A stretch of 64,000 bases of DNA from assembly GCF_002838835.1 (NCBI RefSeq), contig NZ_NHPP01000018.1, positions 29,860 to 93,859 on the forward strand, in the 5' to 3' direction. The DNA comes from Siphonobacter sp. SORGH_AS_0500 (GTDB lineage Bacteria > Bacteroidota > Bacteroidia > Cytophagales > Spirosomataceae). This document shows, in pieces, positions 8,787-17,199 of the stretch. Positions within the stretch are counted from its first letter, which is position 1; each line of letters starts with the position of its first letter. Made by a program: the position numbers and the translations under genes. A model generated the notes under the pieces. It was not told the origin of the DNA, did not search any database, and worked only from the letters and a program-made list of their open reading frames with translations.

Positions 8787-8860
8787 GGGGTTGGTTGTTG
8801 TTGGTTGATAGTTGTTAGTAAAACAAAAGACTATCAACCAACAACAACCAACTAACAACT
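8787..8860 (+). repeat. Heptad arrays with a perfect 23-bp stem between abc-F and SUI1 genes
   Basis: Arm 1 (8790-8812, G/T-rich, starting 8 bases after the stop) is the exact reverse complement of arm 2 (8830-8852, A/C-rich), leaving a 17-nt loop. In arm 2 and beyond, AAC recurs at 8836, 8843, 8850 and 8857, every seven bases. The start codon of the next gene follows at 8869. No T-run follows, so it is not a classical terminator. Confidence 0.9.
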
Positions 8861-8868
8861 AAAAAAAG

Positions 8869-9204
8869 ATGGCAAAGAAGAACTATACCGGCGTAGTGTA
8901 TTCAACAGATCCTGATTTTCAGTATCAGTCTGATGAAGCTTCGGAGGCGGCTACCTTGCCACCCCAGCAGCAGAACCTGAAAGTGCAACTGGACAAGAAA
9001 TTACGCGGGGGTAAACAGGTAACTTTGGTAACGGGTTTCGTTGGAACGGAAGATGATTTAGCGGATTTAGGCAAGAAACTAAAAACGCTTTGTGGCGTAG
9101 GCGGTTCGGTCAAAGACGGCGAAATTATCGTGCAGGGAGACCAGCGGGACAAAGCCTTGAAATGGTTACTTGAAAAAGGATATAAAGCCAAACGAGTAGG
9201 TTAA
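8869..9204 (+). CDS. SUI1/eIF1-like translation factor (YciH family)
   Basis: This 111-residue protein is a bacterial eIF1 homologue. The N-terminal about 40 residues are flexible and acidic; the C-terminal fold contains [20 protein letters not shown], the conserved core [17 protein letters not shown] (about residues 77-93) and the terminal helix [17 protein letters not shown]. YciH proteins bind the small ribosomal subunit and influence start selection or stress translation. It sits 86 bp after an ABC-F factor on the same strand, joined by a long heptad hairpin, and ends at a good terminator. Confidence 0.9.
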   Translation: MAKKNYTGVVYSTDPDFQYQSDEASEAATLPPQQQNLKVQLDKKLRGGKQVTLVTGFVGTEDDLADLGKKLKTLCGVGGSVKDGEIIVQGDQRDKALKWLLEKGYKAKRVG

Positions 9205-9237
9205 TCTACCTTTTATAAGTCTTAGAGATCAATTAAT

Positions 9238-9270
9238 AAAAAGCTGTTGATGCAAATCGACAGCTTTTTT
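9238..9270 (+). terminator. Rho-independent terminator after SUI1 gene
   Basis: The stem AAAAAGCTGT/ACAGCTTTTTT with a T-run lies about 35 bp after the stop. The rest of the 9205-9583 spacer shows no gene. Confidence 0.8.
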
Positions 9271-9529
9271 AGTTTTGGTAATACGCTATCTATTGGTTTT
9301 ATAGAATTTGTATTTATAGCCATAATAAGGGTAGGTAAAGAATTGATTAAGATTTTAGGTAGAGTAGTAATGAGCTTGGTATGAATGGATTTTCCAAGGG
9401 CTGTTATTCTAGTAAATAAGAAAAATGATTTTGTGAGTATAGGGACATGATGAAACGAATCGAGGGTTATTTTTTGCCGACAGTCCTATTAGTAATGGTT
9501 AGTACTGTTCAAGAGAAATACTTAATTTA

Positions 9530-9537
9530 TACATTTG
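9530..9537 (+). promoter_or_regulatory. -7 element TACATTTG upstream of the MORN-TonB gene
   Basis: TACATTTG fits TAnnTTTG and sits 47 bp before the ATG at 9584, giving a leader of about 40 nt. No convincing -33 element is seen. Confidence 0.5.
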
Positions 9538-9583
9538 CTTGTATAATTGTTCATTAATACGTGTTTACCTAATTTCTCTAGTT

Positions 9584-10543
9584 ATGAAATACATTTTACT
9601 TTTTGCCTTACTCGTTTGGAATCAGGTTCAGGCCCAGTCTGTTTATAGAATTTTTTATACGAAAGACGGAGAAGAAGTTCAAACCGAAAACGTAGCTCAG
9701 TATTATCGGGATATTACTAAAATGAATGACACTACGTATCGGGTTATTCAATATTCAAAAAATAATGTGCTACAGTCAGAAGCCTATGTAAGAAATATAT
9801 TACCCTTCGTTTTTCATGGGAAATATGTAAGTTATTACGATAATCAACAGATTGAATCTGAGGGTTTTTATGAGAATGGCCGCCAACAAGGTTATTGGAA
9901 AAGATACCATTCTAATGGTCAGCTAAAAGAAGAAGGTAACTACGTAACTCAAATAGTTAAACATAAAGAATATACAAATCAGTATCAGGAGTTTATAGTA
10001 GATACCTATAAAGATTCAACAGGTAATATACTGGTAGAAAATGGTACGGGAGATTTCAGAACTTTCTTTGAAAACGGAGAAGTAAAAGAAATAGGGCGTT
10101 ACGAATCAGGTGAGAAAGTAGGTGTATGGAAAGCGTTCAGAAAGAGCAGACATCCCTTATACGAAGAGCAGTATACGAAAGGCATTCTTGATTCTGGTAT
10201 AAGTTATGATTCGCTAGGAAAAGCATATGCGTATAAAGTCATAGAAGAATCGGCCGAGTTTAAAGGTGGTGTTAAAGCGATGTATTCATTCCTATCTAAA
10301 GCTATGAGGTATCCTGTTGAAGCTCAACGGTCGCGTATGCAGGGCAAAGTATTTACTTCATTTATTATTGATTCGAAAGGCGGTATTTCAGACATTAAAG
10401 TATTAAAAAGCCCGGGTAACCCTTTGTCCTATGAAGCCATACGCGTCATTGAGTATATGGCTGGCAAGTGGGAGCCGGGCAAGCAAAGAGGGCAGGCGGT
10501 TAAGTCAAGATATAATCTTCCACTTAGTTTTATGCTTGACTAA
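9584..10543 (+). CDS. Secreted protein with MORN-like repeats and a C-terminal TonB domain
   Basis: This 319-residue protein begins with a signal peptide (MKYILLFALLVWNQVQAQS). ATG 9584 is preferred over an upstream non-ATG start because the signal peptide begins there. The middle carries YwqK/MORN-type repeats with the pattern G-x-W-x-x-Y-x-x-N-G-Q (HGKYVSYYDNQQIESEG, QQGYWKRYHSNGQLKEEG, KVGVWKAF). The last about 100 residues match a TonB C-terminal domain (GGVKAMYSFLSKAMRYPVEA, GKVFTSFIIDSKGGISDIKV). There is no N-terminal membrane anchor as in true TonB, so energy transduction is unlikely; periplasmic or surface binding is more plausible. This repeat-plus-TonB arrangement recurs in Bacteroidota but its role is not known to me. 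Confidence 0.75.
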   Translation: MKYILLFALLVWNQVQAQSVYRIFYTKDGEEVQTENVAQYYRDITKMNDTTYRVIQYSKNNVLQSEAYVRNILPFVFHGKYVSYYDNQQIESEGFYENGRQQGYWKRYHSNGQLKEEGNYVTQIVKHKEYTNQYQEFIVDTYKDSTGNILVENGTGDFRTFFENGEVKEIGRYESGEKVGVWKAFRKSRHPLYEEQYTKGILDSGISYDSLGKAYAYKVIEESAEFKGGVKAMYSFLSKAMRYPVEAQRSRMQGKVFTSFIIDSKGGISDIKVLKSPGNPLSYEAIRVIEYMAGKWEPGKQRGQAVKSRYNLPLSFMLD

Positions 10544-10592
10544 GGTTAGAGAGATTTTCTCTTACTTCATTTTACTGGTGAATGATGAAAAA

Positions 10593-10633
10593 TACCAACT
10601 ATCTAAACAGCTTAAGTGTTTGGATAGTTGGTA
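10593..10633. terminator. Hairpin between convergent MORN-TonB and DoxX-like genes
   Basis: TACCAACTATC-TAAACA pairs with TGTTT-GGATAGTTGGTA around a short loop. It ends 5 bp before the stop of the minus-strand gene and may serve both directions; a strong T-run is missing. Confidence 0.6.
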
Positions 10634-10637
10634 TAAC

Positions 10638-11027
10638 TTACACATTATCCGTACTCTTCAAAGCCCAATACACCAGTAGAGGTTGGAATAACAAACGGAC
10701 CAATCGTTTATTGTCAGTATCGAGTCCGAAGGCATCACGAGAGTGAGTGTATTGAGCGATATTACCCGGGAAAACAGCCGTAAAGAAGGACGCAGCAATT
10801 TTACCAACGGCCTTTTTATTTTTCTTATTCGTTAAAAGAAGGCTGGCCCCTAAAGCAATTTCGGCGTAACCCGAATACACTACCGTATCGTCTTTTTTGA
10901 GAGGAACCCAGTTAGGCACCTGAGCTTTAAAATCTTTTCTGGCAAAGGTTAAGTGACTGATTCCGGCGAAAACGAGGGAACCTCCCAGAAGTAATCGAGC
11001 TGCTGTTGTTAATTTTTCTTTTTCCAT
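10638..11027 (-). CDS. DoxX-like small integral membrane protein
   Basis: This 129-residue protein has about four hydrophobic segments: LLLGGSLVFAGISHLTF (about 13-29), YAEIALGASLLLT, IAASFFTAVFPGNIAQY and LLFQPLLVYWAL. The start with an FxGxSH-like turn and the motif PGNIAQYTH resemble the DoxX/MauE superfamily. Its function is not established; relatives are linked to redox or membrane homeostasis. It is monocistronic, downstream of nothing obvious, and separated from the histidine kinase by a terminator. Confidence 0.75.
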   Translation of the reverse strand: MEKEKLTTAARLLLGGSLVFAGISHLTFARKDFKAQVPNWVPLKKDDTVVYSGYAEIALGASLLLTNKKNKKAVGKIAASFFTAVFPGNIAQYTHSRDAFGLDTDNKRLVRLLFQPLLVYWALKSTDNV

Positions 11028-11067
11028 ACTAGCGTTGATAAGAGTGAGTATGCGTATAAATCAATAA

Positions 11068-11105
11068 AAAAACGGGCCTCAGTTCAGTGGCTGAGACCCG
11101 TTTTT
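11068..11105 (-). terminator. Terminator of the response regulator-histidine kinase operon
   Basis: Stem AAAAACGGG-CTCAG with its complement and a T-run on the minus strand, about 100 bp after the kinase stop. Confidence 0.85.
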
Positions 11106-11205
11106 AGGTAGCATATTGGTAATGAGTAAATTACCGCTATAGAGGATTGATTAAAACCTAGGTAATGAAAGGATCGTACGGGGTGTTCTTTAGACGGTAT
11201 GTAAC

Positions 11206-12267
11206 TTACAATTGCAATGAATACGCCATCTTTTCATCAATTTTATCAAGCTTGAAACTGAACGTAGTTCCTTTGTCAACGCGACTCATCACGGTAATTT
11301 TCGATTTATGAGCATTGACAATGTGCTTTACAATGGCCAGCCCGAGTCCGGTGCCGCCTTTTTCTTTCGAACGTGACTTTTCTACGCGGTAAAAACGTTC
11401 GAAAATGCGATTCAGGTGTTCGGGAGGAATGCCTGGGCCGTCATCTTTTACCTCGATGGTCCAGTCCTTTTTATCTTCGGTAAATGTTACATCCACCTTT
11501 CCTCCATCGCGACCATACTTAATGGCATTGTCAATCAAGTTGGTCAACGCTTGTGAAATGCGGTAGGCATCGGCCTTGACAAAGATCTGATTATGAAACG
11601 TATGAAGCTTTACCTTGATGTTTCGCTGATTGGCTCGCGGTTCCAGCTGTTCAATTACCTCCTGCGTAACCTTAATCACATCTACGCGTTCGCGGTGCAT
11701 TTTAATTTCACCCGCTTCAATTTGAGAAAGGGTTAACAGGTCAGCTACCAGTACATCCAGGCCATCAAGACTTTTCGCGGCTTTTTGCAGGAATTTATCC
11801 CGAACGCGTTCGTCGTCTTTGGCTCCGTCAATTAACGTATGAATGAAGCCCTGAGCGGCAAAAATGGGCGTTTTTAATTCGTGTGAAACATCGGCCAGAA
11901 ACTCCCGGCGAAATTGTTCCATTCGACGGAGTTCGTCAATTTCCCGCTGCTTCTTAGCGACGTAAACGAAGATGTCGTTGTTAAGCTTTTTCAACGGATT
12001 GACGCTCTTGGCTACCTTCTTTTTCGAAAAGCTAAAATCACTGAGTTTCAATCGCTGAATCGTGTCGTAGATTTTATTGATTTCTTCGAAAATCAGATAA
12101 TCCAGCACGTAAAAAACCAGAATGAGTGTAGCAAAGAAAGAAGTGGCTCCGGCAATGAAGATCGTGCCGCCGGGCGTACCGGGAACGAACCAGAGAAACC
12201 CGCTGGTAATCGCCGAAATCAAAACGGCCAGCAGCAAAGAAATTACCTTAGGATTTAGGGGGGACAT
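11206..12267 (-). CDS. Membrane sensor histidine kinase (PhoR-like layout)
   Basis: This 353-residue kinase has two adjacent N-terminal membrane segments (about residues 8-26 and 33-56) with almost no periplasmic loop, a short linker, the HisKA dimer helix with phospho-acceptor SHELKTP (about 126-132), N box NLIDNAIKYG, G1 DDGPGIP and G2 GGTGLGLAIVKHIV. Lack of a large external domain suggests sensing in the membrane or cytoplasm. It lies downstream of an OmpR-type regulator on the same strand, separated by 176 bp that hold a heptad array and a conserved 67-nt stem. The gene arrangement is like phoB-phoR, but the signal is not shown by the sequence. Confidence 0.9.
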   Translation of the reverse strand: MSPLNPKVISLLLAVLISAITSGFLWFVPGTPGGTIFIAGATSFFATLILVFYVLDYLIFEEINKIYDTIQRLKLSDFSFSKKKVAKSVNPLKKLNNDIFVYVAKKQREIDELRRMEQFRREFLADVSHELKTPIFAAQGFIHTLIDGAKDDERVRDKFLQKAAKSLDGLDVLVADLLTLSQIEAGEIKMHRERVDVIKVTQEVIEQLEPRANQRNIKVKLHTFHNQIFVKADAYRISQALTNLIDNAIKYGRDGGKVDVTFTEDKKDWTIEVKDDGPGIPPEHLNRIFERFYRVEKSRSKEKGGTGLGLAIVKHIVNAHKSKITVMSRVDKGTTFSFKLDKIDEKMAYSLQL

Positions 12268-12443
12268 TCTTTTTAGTTTTCAGTTTTTAGTTTACTGTTT
12301 TCAGTTCTTGCTAGGAAGGTTCATGAAGAAGATTAACCACAGAGCTGCTCAGAGTTTAGCACAGAGTAACTCTGCGTAAAACTTGGTGAAACTCTGTGGT
12401 TAACAGCAATGGAAAACTGAAAACAGCAAACGGAAAACTAGCC
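12268..12443 (-). repeat. Heptad arms enclosing a 67-nt CACAGAG stem element
   Basis: GTT occurs at 12276, 12283, 12290, 12297 and 12304 and AAC at 12415, 12422, 12429 and 12436, each exactly seven apart; 12295-12306 pairs with 12415-12426. Between the arms, 12335-12401 is a 67-nt element closed by AACCACAGAG/CTCTGTGGTT. On the coding (minus) strand it aligns without gaps to 49079-49145, 54 of 67 positions identical by hand count. Confidence 0.85.
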
Positions 12444-13139
12444 TTATTCGCCCTCGGCGTTGAACATGTAGCCTACGCCTTTTAGGGTTTTAATGTAGGT
12501 TTCACCAATTTTTTCGCGGAGCTTTCGAATGTGTACGTCTACGGTACGTTCCAGCACATAGATGTCGGCACCCCAGATGCGTTGCAGTAACTCTTCCCGA
12601 TTGAAAACTTTGTCTGGGTGCTGAGCCAGGAAAAACAGCAGTTCAAATTCTTTTTTAGGCAGAACCACCGAACCAAAGTTACCCGTCACCGTATAGTTTT
12701 GTCGGTTAATGGACAAACCAGCCGTTTCGATGCGATCACCGGGATCGGTTTTCTGAGCTTCCCGGCGGAACAGGGCCTTAATCCGGCTCATCAGAGCCCT
12801 GGGTTTGATGGGCTTGGTGATGTAGTCGTCGGCTCCAATTTCGAAGGCCGCAATTTCTGAATACTCCTCCGAACGGGCCGTCAGGAAAAGAATGTAACTG
12901 CCCTTCATTTCGGCCAGCTCACGCAACTGGCGAGCGGTTTCGATGCCATCCTGCTGGGGCATCATGATATCTAACAATACAAGGTCTGGAGAAAAATTTC
13001 GGGCAATTTCAACGGCTTTTTTGCCATCGTAGGCCGATTCAATGTCGTATCCCTCTTTTTCAAGATTATATTGAAGTAATTCAATAATGTCGGGATCATC
13101 GTCCACCAAAAGGATTTTGTAGGCGGGCGTAGTGCTCAT
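12444..13139 (-). CDS. OmpR/PhoB-family response regulator
   Basis: This 231-residue regulator has a receiver domain (acidic pair DDD at about 12-14, phospho-acceptor in LVLLDIMMP at about 57, conserved K in YITKPIKPR at about 109) and a winged-helix DNA-binding domain ending in RTVDVHIRKLREKIGETYIKTLKGVGYMF. It is the first gene of an operon with the kinase at 11206 and is preceded by a -7 element at 13163. The kinase presumably phosphorylates the receiver Asp to change DNA binding. Targets are unknown. Confidence 0.93.
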   Translation of the reverse strand: MSTTPAYKILLVDDDPDIIELLQYNLEKEGYDIESAYDGKKAVEIARNFSPDLVLLDIMMPQQDGIETARQLRELAEMKGSYILFLTARSEEYSEIAAFEIGADDYITKPIKPRALMSRIKALFRREAQKTDPGDRIETAGLSINRQNYTVTGNFGSVVLPKKEFELLFFLAQHPDKVFNREELLQRIWGADIYVLERTVDVHIRKLREKIGETYIKTLKGVGYMFNAEGE

Positions 13140-13162
13140 GGGGAAGTATTTTTAGCTCCATA

Positions 13163-13170
13163 CAAAGTTA
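13163..13170 (-). promoter_or_regulatory. -7 element (TAACTTTG on minus strand) for the two-component operon
   Basis: The minus strand reads TAACTTTG, matching TAnnTTTG, 24 bp before the ATG at 13139; the leader would be about 17 nt. No strong -33 is seen. Confidence 0.55.
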
Positions 13171-13413
13171 AATGAAATTTATGGCTTTAAAAGAGTGTTA
13201 TCCTTTCATGAAAATTACTTTAAGGTAAGATTAATAATTCCATAACATACGCTTTATGTAATGGTAACAAACGATGATTATCCTTCGTATTTATTCATTG
13301 GTAAAGCCTGATTTGATCCCTTCATTACTTTTGAGGGTAAAAATATAAATACCTGATTCACTGATAATAAATTCCACCTAGTCCTATTTGTAAACATAGC
13401 TTTTATTTCATTA

Positions 13414-15627
13414 ATGATTTCAACGAAAGAGCAGGTTCTCAAGCAATATTTTGGTTACGATCAGTTCAGACCCCTTCAGGCTGATATTATCGATACGGTT
13501 CTGACGGGAAAAGATTGTCTGGTACTGATGCCCACGGGTGGTGGAAAGTCGGTTTGTTACCAGGTGCCGGCAATGGTGCTGGACGGTCTGACGATTGTCA
13601 TTTCTCCGCTCATTGCTCTCATGCAGGATCAGGTGCAGGGGCTGGTGGCGAATGGCATTCCGGCGGCTTTTCTGAATTCTACTTTGAGTAACTCCGAGCA
13701 GGAATCGGTCATCTGGAAAGTAAAGCTTGGCGAGTTGAAATTATTATACGTTTCTCCCGAGCGTTTGTTCGCCGGTAATTTTCTCAACTGGCTGAAAGAG
13801 CAGAAAATAAGCCTGTTTGCGGTGGATGAATCACACTGTATTTCCTTCTGGGGGCACGACTTCCGGCCAGAATATACGCAGTTACATCGCATTAAAGAAA
13901 GTTTTCCCGAAGTACCCATTATTGCTCTGACAGCCACTGCCGATAAGGTTACCCGGAAGGATATTCTTCATCAATTGGGTATTCCCGACGCTCCTACGTT
14001 TCTGGCTAGTTTTGACCGTCCGAATTTGAGTTTGACCGTATTGCCAGGACGTAAACGCCTGCAACAAATTCAGGATTTTCTGGACGAACACCCCAATCAG
14101 CCCGGAATTATTTATTGCCTGAGCCGGAAGTCAACCGAAACCGTGGCGGCGAGCTTGCAGAAGGAGGGGTATCAGGTAAAGTATTACCATGCGGGTTGCG
14201 ATGCAGCTTACCGAACGCAAACCCAGGCAGAGTTTCTGAAAGATGACATTCAGATTATCGTAGCGACGATTGCCTTCGGCATGGGCATTGATAAATCGAA
14301 CGTACGCTGGATCATTCATTACAACCTGCCCAAAAATGTCGAAAGTTTCTATCAGGAAATTGGCCGGGCGGGGCGGGATGGGTTACCTGCCGATACCGTA
14401 CTTTTTTATAGCTACCAGGACGTTGCCCAACTGACCGAAATGATTATCAAATCGGAACAGAGTACGGAGCAGAAAGACTTGCTCAAAGCAAAGCTGGATC
14501 GCATGAAGCAATACGCTCAGGCGGACATTTGCCGACGCCGGATTCTGATTAGTTACTTTAACGAAACTGTTGAAAAAGACTGTGGCAATTGCGATGTATG
14601 CCGGAATCCGAGAACGCTCATTGACGGAACCGTTATTGCCCAGAAAGCACTTTCAGCCATTGCCCGAACGGATCAGAAAATTGCGATGGGAATGCTCATT
14701 GATATTCTGCGAGGTAGTCACAATCAGAATATTCTTCGTCATGGGTATGATCAGTTGAAAACCTATGGAGTCGGACGGGATTTGAAGACGGAGGAGTGGG
14801 TGGAATACATCGGGCAGTTACTCAATTCGGGGATCATTGACATTGCCTACGACGAAGGCCATGCCTTTAAACTGAATGAGATGAGTACGCAGGTATTACG
14901 TGGGAACCGGCCCGTTTCTCTGGTGCAGTTTGTGCCCTTTGAAAAACGTAAAAGTCAGGAAATAGAAGCCGAAGAAAAAGCTTCTAAAACCAAACGCGAA
15001 GTGGTTCGGGATGCCCTGTTCGAACGCTTACGTACACTCCGTAAACAAATAGCCGATTCACTGGGAATGCCGCCTTTCGTGGTTTTCAGTGATGCTACTT
15101 TATCAGATATGGCTCAGAAGCGTCCCCTGAACCACGCTCAGTTCTTGCAGATTTCGGGGGTAGGCGAGCAGAAAGACCGGCAGTTTGGCGAGGTTTTTAT
15201 TAACGAAATTCTGGCGTTTATTCAGGAAAATCCGCAGGCCGTTCGAACCGAGAAAGGGCAAACCTATGCTTTGACCCTGGAGTTATACAAGCGGAATTTA
15301 TCCATTGAAGAAATGGCTGAGCAACGAAGCCTGGCCATATCTACCATTTTTAGTCACTTACAAAAACTAAAAGCGGAAGGTGAAACCATTGATTTAACGA
15401 AGTTTATCTCCGAGCGGACGAAAGAAACCATTCTGGAAGCGGCTCGTCAGCTAGGGATTCCCATTGCTGAAAATGCTCCCATTGGGCCCTTACTTGAAAA
15501 CTTTGGCGATACCTATCAATCCTGGCAGTTACGTCTGGCCTTTCTCATTGCCGGGGAAGGCGTTCGGATGGATGTGGAAGCCTGGCGGGAAGAACGCGGC
15601 TTACCGCCACGTCCGGTAAAAGAATAG
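13414..15627 (+). CDS. recQ: ATP-dependent DNA helicase RecQ
   Basis: This 737-residue protein has all RecQ parts. The helicase core shows motif 0 YFGYDQFRPLQADII, Walker A MPTGGGKSVCYQ (about 43-54), DESHCISFWGHDFRPEY (about 134-150), TATAD and the motif VI GRAGRDG (about 322-328). Next come the zinc-binding cysteines (C-x16-C-GNCDVC), a winged-helix RQC domain, and an HRDC domain (LFERLRTLRKQIADSLGMPPFVVFSD, about 530-555). A C-terminal extension of about 100 residues carries an HTH_40-like helicase-associated region (TLELYKRNLSIEEMAEQRSL), as usual for Bacteroidota RecQ. It unwinds 3'-to-5' in recombinational repair. The FtsZ-like gene follows 44 bp downstream. Confidence 0.95.
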   Translation: MISTKEQVLKQYFGYDQFRPLQADIIDTVLTGKDCLVLMPTGGGKSVCYQVPAMVLDGLTIVISPLIALMQDQVQGLVANGIPAAFLNSTLSNSEQESVIWKVKLGELKLLYVSPERLFAGNFLNWLKEQKISLFAVDESHCISFWGHDFRPEYTQLHRIKESFPEVPIIALTATADKVTRKDILHQLGIPDAPTFLASFDRPNLSLTVLPGRKRLQQIQDFLDEHPNQPGIIYCLSRKSTETVAASLQKEGYQVKYYHAGCDAAYRTQTQAEFLKDDIQIIVATIAFGMGIDKSNVRWIIHYNLPKNVESFYQEIGRAGRDGLPADTVLFYSYQDVAQLTEMIIKSEQSTEQKDLLKAKLDRMKQYAQADICRRRILISYFNETVEKDCGNCDVCRNPRTLIDGTVIAQKALSAIARTDQKIAMGMLIDILRGSHNQNILRHGYDQLKTYGVGRDLKTEEWVEYIGQLLNSGIIDIAYDEGHAFKLNEMSTQVLRGNRPVSLVQFVPFEKRKSQEIEAEEKASKTKREVVRDALFERLRTLRKQIADSLGMPPFVVFSDATLSDMAQKRPLNHAQFLQISGVGEQKDRQFGEVFINEILAFIQENPQAVRTEKGQTYALTLELYKRNLSIEEMAEQRSLAISTIFSHLQKLKAEGETIDLTKFISERTKETILEAARQLGIPIAENAPIGPLLENFGDTYQSWQLRLAFLIAGEGVRMDVEAWREERGLPPRPVKE

Positions 15628-15671
15628 GGATTTTTAAGAAAAATTAGGTTATTTACGGCAAACAAACATTC

Positions 15672-16661
15672 GTGGAAGTGAATCAGACGGTTGTAGCTCA
15701 ACAGAATACCGTATCTAAAAATCAGACCACTAGGGGAGTCAAAATCATTGGTATTGGTGGAGCGGGATGCTCGGTTTTAAAAAAACTGGCTACGCTGAAT
15801 TTGCCCGGCGTGGAGCTCATTCCCTGTCATACTGATTTTTCAATGCTGAAGGGTTTCGACCGAACCTTACCGCTCGGTACCATCGGAGCCGGGTCAGGCC
15901 TGAACGATCAGCAGGTACGTCAATGGGCTTCTACTCAGAAACCCGCCATTCGGGAATTACTGGATAGCTCCACTGGGGCAGTGATACTCGTGACGGGTTT
16001 GGGGGGTGGTACGGGTTCGGGGGCGGCTCCGATTATTGCCGAAATTGCTCGTCAGCAGGATTTGTTGACGGTAGCCTGCGTTACCATGCCCTTTTCTTCG
16101 GAGGGGTACGAAACCATTCAGGCTGCCGAAGTTGGCCTAAAACATCTGGTGCTTTACTGCGATTCGGTCGTTGCGTTTTCGCTCGATAATCTGGAGAAAA
16201 CCTTTGCGGATGACTTAAGTATTACCGAATTCTACGCCGCTGCCGATGATTTAGTCTTGCAGGCTGCCCGGATGATTCCCGACATCGTCATTACTTCTGA
16301 AGAAATCAATACTGATTTGAACGATGTTCGGGCCGTATTAAGCAAAAGCGGCCCTGCTTTCTTTACGCAAGTAGTCATTGATTCGCCCACGCGTCTGGAC
16401 ACATGTCTGTCACAGCTAAACCAGACCTTTGAAGGCAGTCGTTCACAGCCCATTCGTCGTATTCTTCTCCTGATCAAAAGCAGCTCTAAAAAGCCCGTGA
16501 CCATGTTGGAAACTCGAAGCATTGTTCAGGCATTAACGCAACTAATTGGTAGAAAAGCCGAGTTATTTAAAATTGCGTTGGTTACGGATGAAAGTCTGGA
16601 AGAACGTCTTCAGTTAACGATTCTCACGGGTGGTTTTATTGAATTGGACGAATTGAAGTAG
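15672..16661 (+). CDS. Divergent FtsZ/tubulin-family GTPase without the C-terminal tail
   Basis: This 329-residue protein keeps the FtsZ GTPase core. The T1 loop reads GIGGAGC (27-33), the tubulin signature loop T4 GGGTGSG (111-117, followed by AAP) and the T7 catalytic loop NTDLND (213-218) retains the N-x-D-x-x-D residues needed for GTP hydrolysis across a filament interface. It ends right after the globular C-terminal domain (ILTGGFIELDELK), so the linker and the terminal peptide that tether FtsZ to FtsA are absent. It is not in a division (dcw) cluster but 44 bp behind recQ. This looks like a second, specialised polymer-forming paralogue; a role in membrane or DNA handling is speculation. 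Start codon GTG at 15672; an in-frame GTG at 15678 is an alternative. Confidence 0.82.
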   Translation: MEVNQTVVAQQNTVSKNQTTRGVKIIGIGGAGCSVLKKLATLNLPGVELIPCHTDFSMLKGFDRTLPLGTIGAGSGLNDQQVRQWASTQKPAIRELLDSSTGAVILVTGLGGGTGSGAAPIIAEIARQQDLLTVACVTMPFSSEGYETIQAAEVGLKHLVLYCDSVVAFSLDNLEKTFADDLSITEFYAAADDLVLQAARMIPDIVITSEEINTDLNDVRAVLSKSGPAFFTQVVIDSPTRLDTCLSQLNQTFEGSRSQPIRRILLLIKSSSKKPVTMLETRSIVQALTQLIGRKAELFKIALVTDESLEERLQLTILTGGFIELDELK

Positions 16662-16817
16662 AAGTAGGATAAATAGGCTTTTATGCTTAATTTTAATAAA
16701 GATTAATTTAAGGGATTATAGCATAAAATATAATGTTTAGGGCTGGAAAATTTGAGTGATTTTCTATAGTTTTACGGCACTTACTTTTCTCCCCATAACT
16801 TTATATTTTACGGCTCT

Positions 16818-17012
16818 ATGTTTCCCATAACTCAGAAGCGTCAGTGTCCTTACTGTCGCTCGACGTCCATTGAACGTCAATCACGACCCGTACTCGTCCG
16901 TTTCTTATTCTTTTTCACCGATGCCCGTTATTATCAATGTGAGCGGTGCCGACGTTATTTCGTGAAAGTGAACAATAAAAATTCTAAGCGGGAGTCCAGT
17001 CTGAGTCAGTAG
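16818..17012 (+). CDS. Small zinc-ribbon protein (hypothetical)
   Basis: This 64-residue basic protein has two CxxC pairs, CPYC (residues 10-13) and CERC (41-44), which would hold one zinc ion in a zinc ribbon. Between them a hydrophobic stretch (VLVRFLFFFTDARYYQ) could bury against a partner. The C terminus is rich in K, N and S. Function is unknown. It is followed by a strong terminator at 17126. The upstream spacer (16662-16817) contains an inverted repeat, 16679-16687 with 16720-16728, of unclear meaning. Confidence 0.65.
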   Translation: MFPITQKRQCPYCRSTSIERQSRPVLVRFLFFFTDARYYQCERCRRYFVKVNNKNSKRESSLSQ

Positions 17013-17125
17013 ACCCTTCTTAAATCGTATATTAGGAAAAACAAGGGTATAAGTTATTTCTTTCGTTAGTCGTTATTTTTTTGGAAATAAGAAAACCGAC
17101 GTTTAATTACGTAGGGTAGTGAATC

Positions 17126-17159
17126 GATTTCCCTTTCAATGCATTTTGAAAGGGAAATC
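17126..17159 (+). terminator. Terminator after the zinc-ribbon gene
   Basis: A perfect 14-bp stem, GATTTCCCTTTCAA with its complement, is followed by TTTATTTTT. Confidence 0.85.
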
Positions 17160-17199
17160 TTTATTTTTACTCCCGACGTTTCATTTTTTAGGGAAATCC

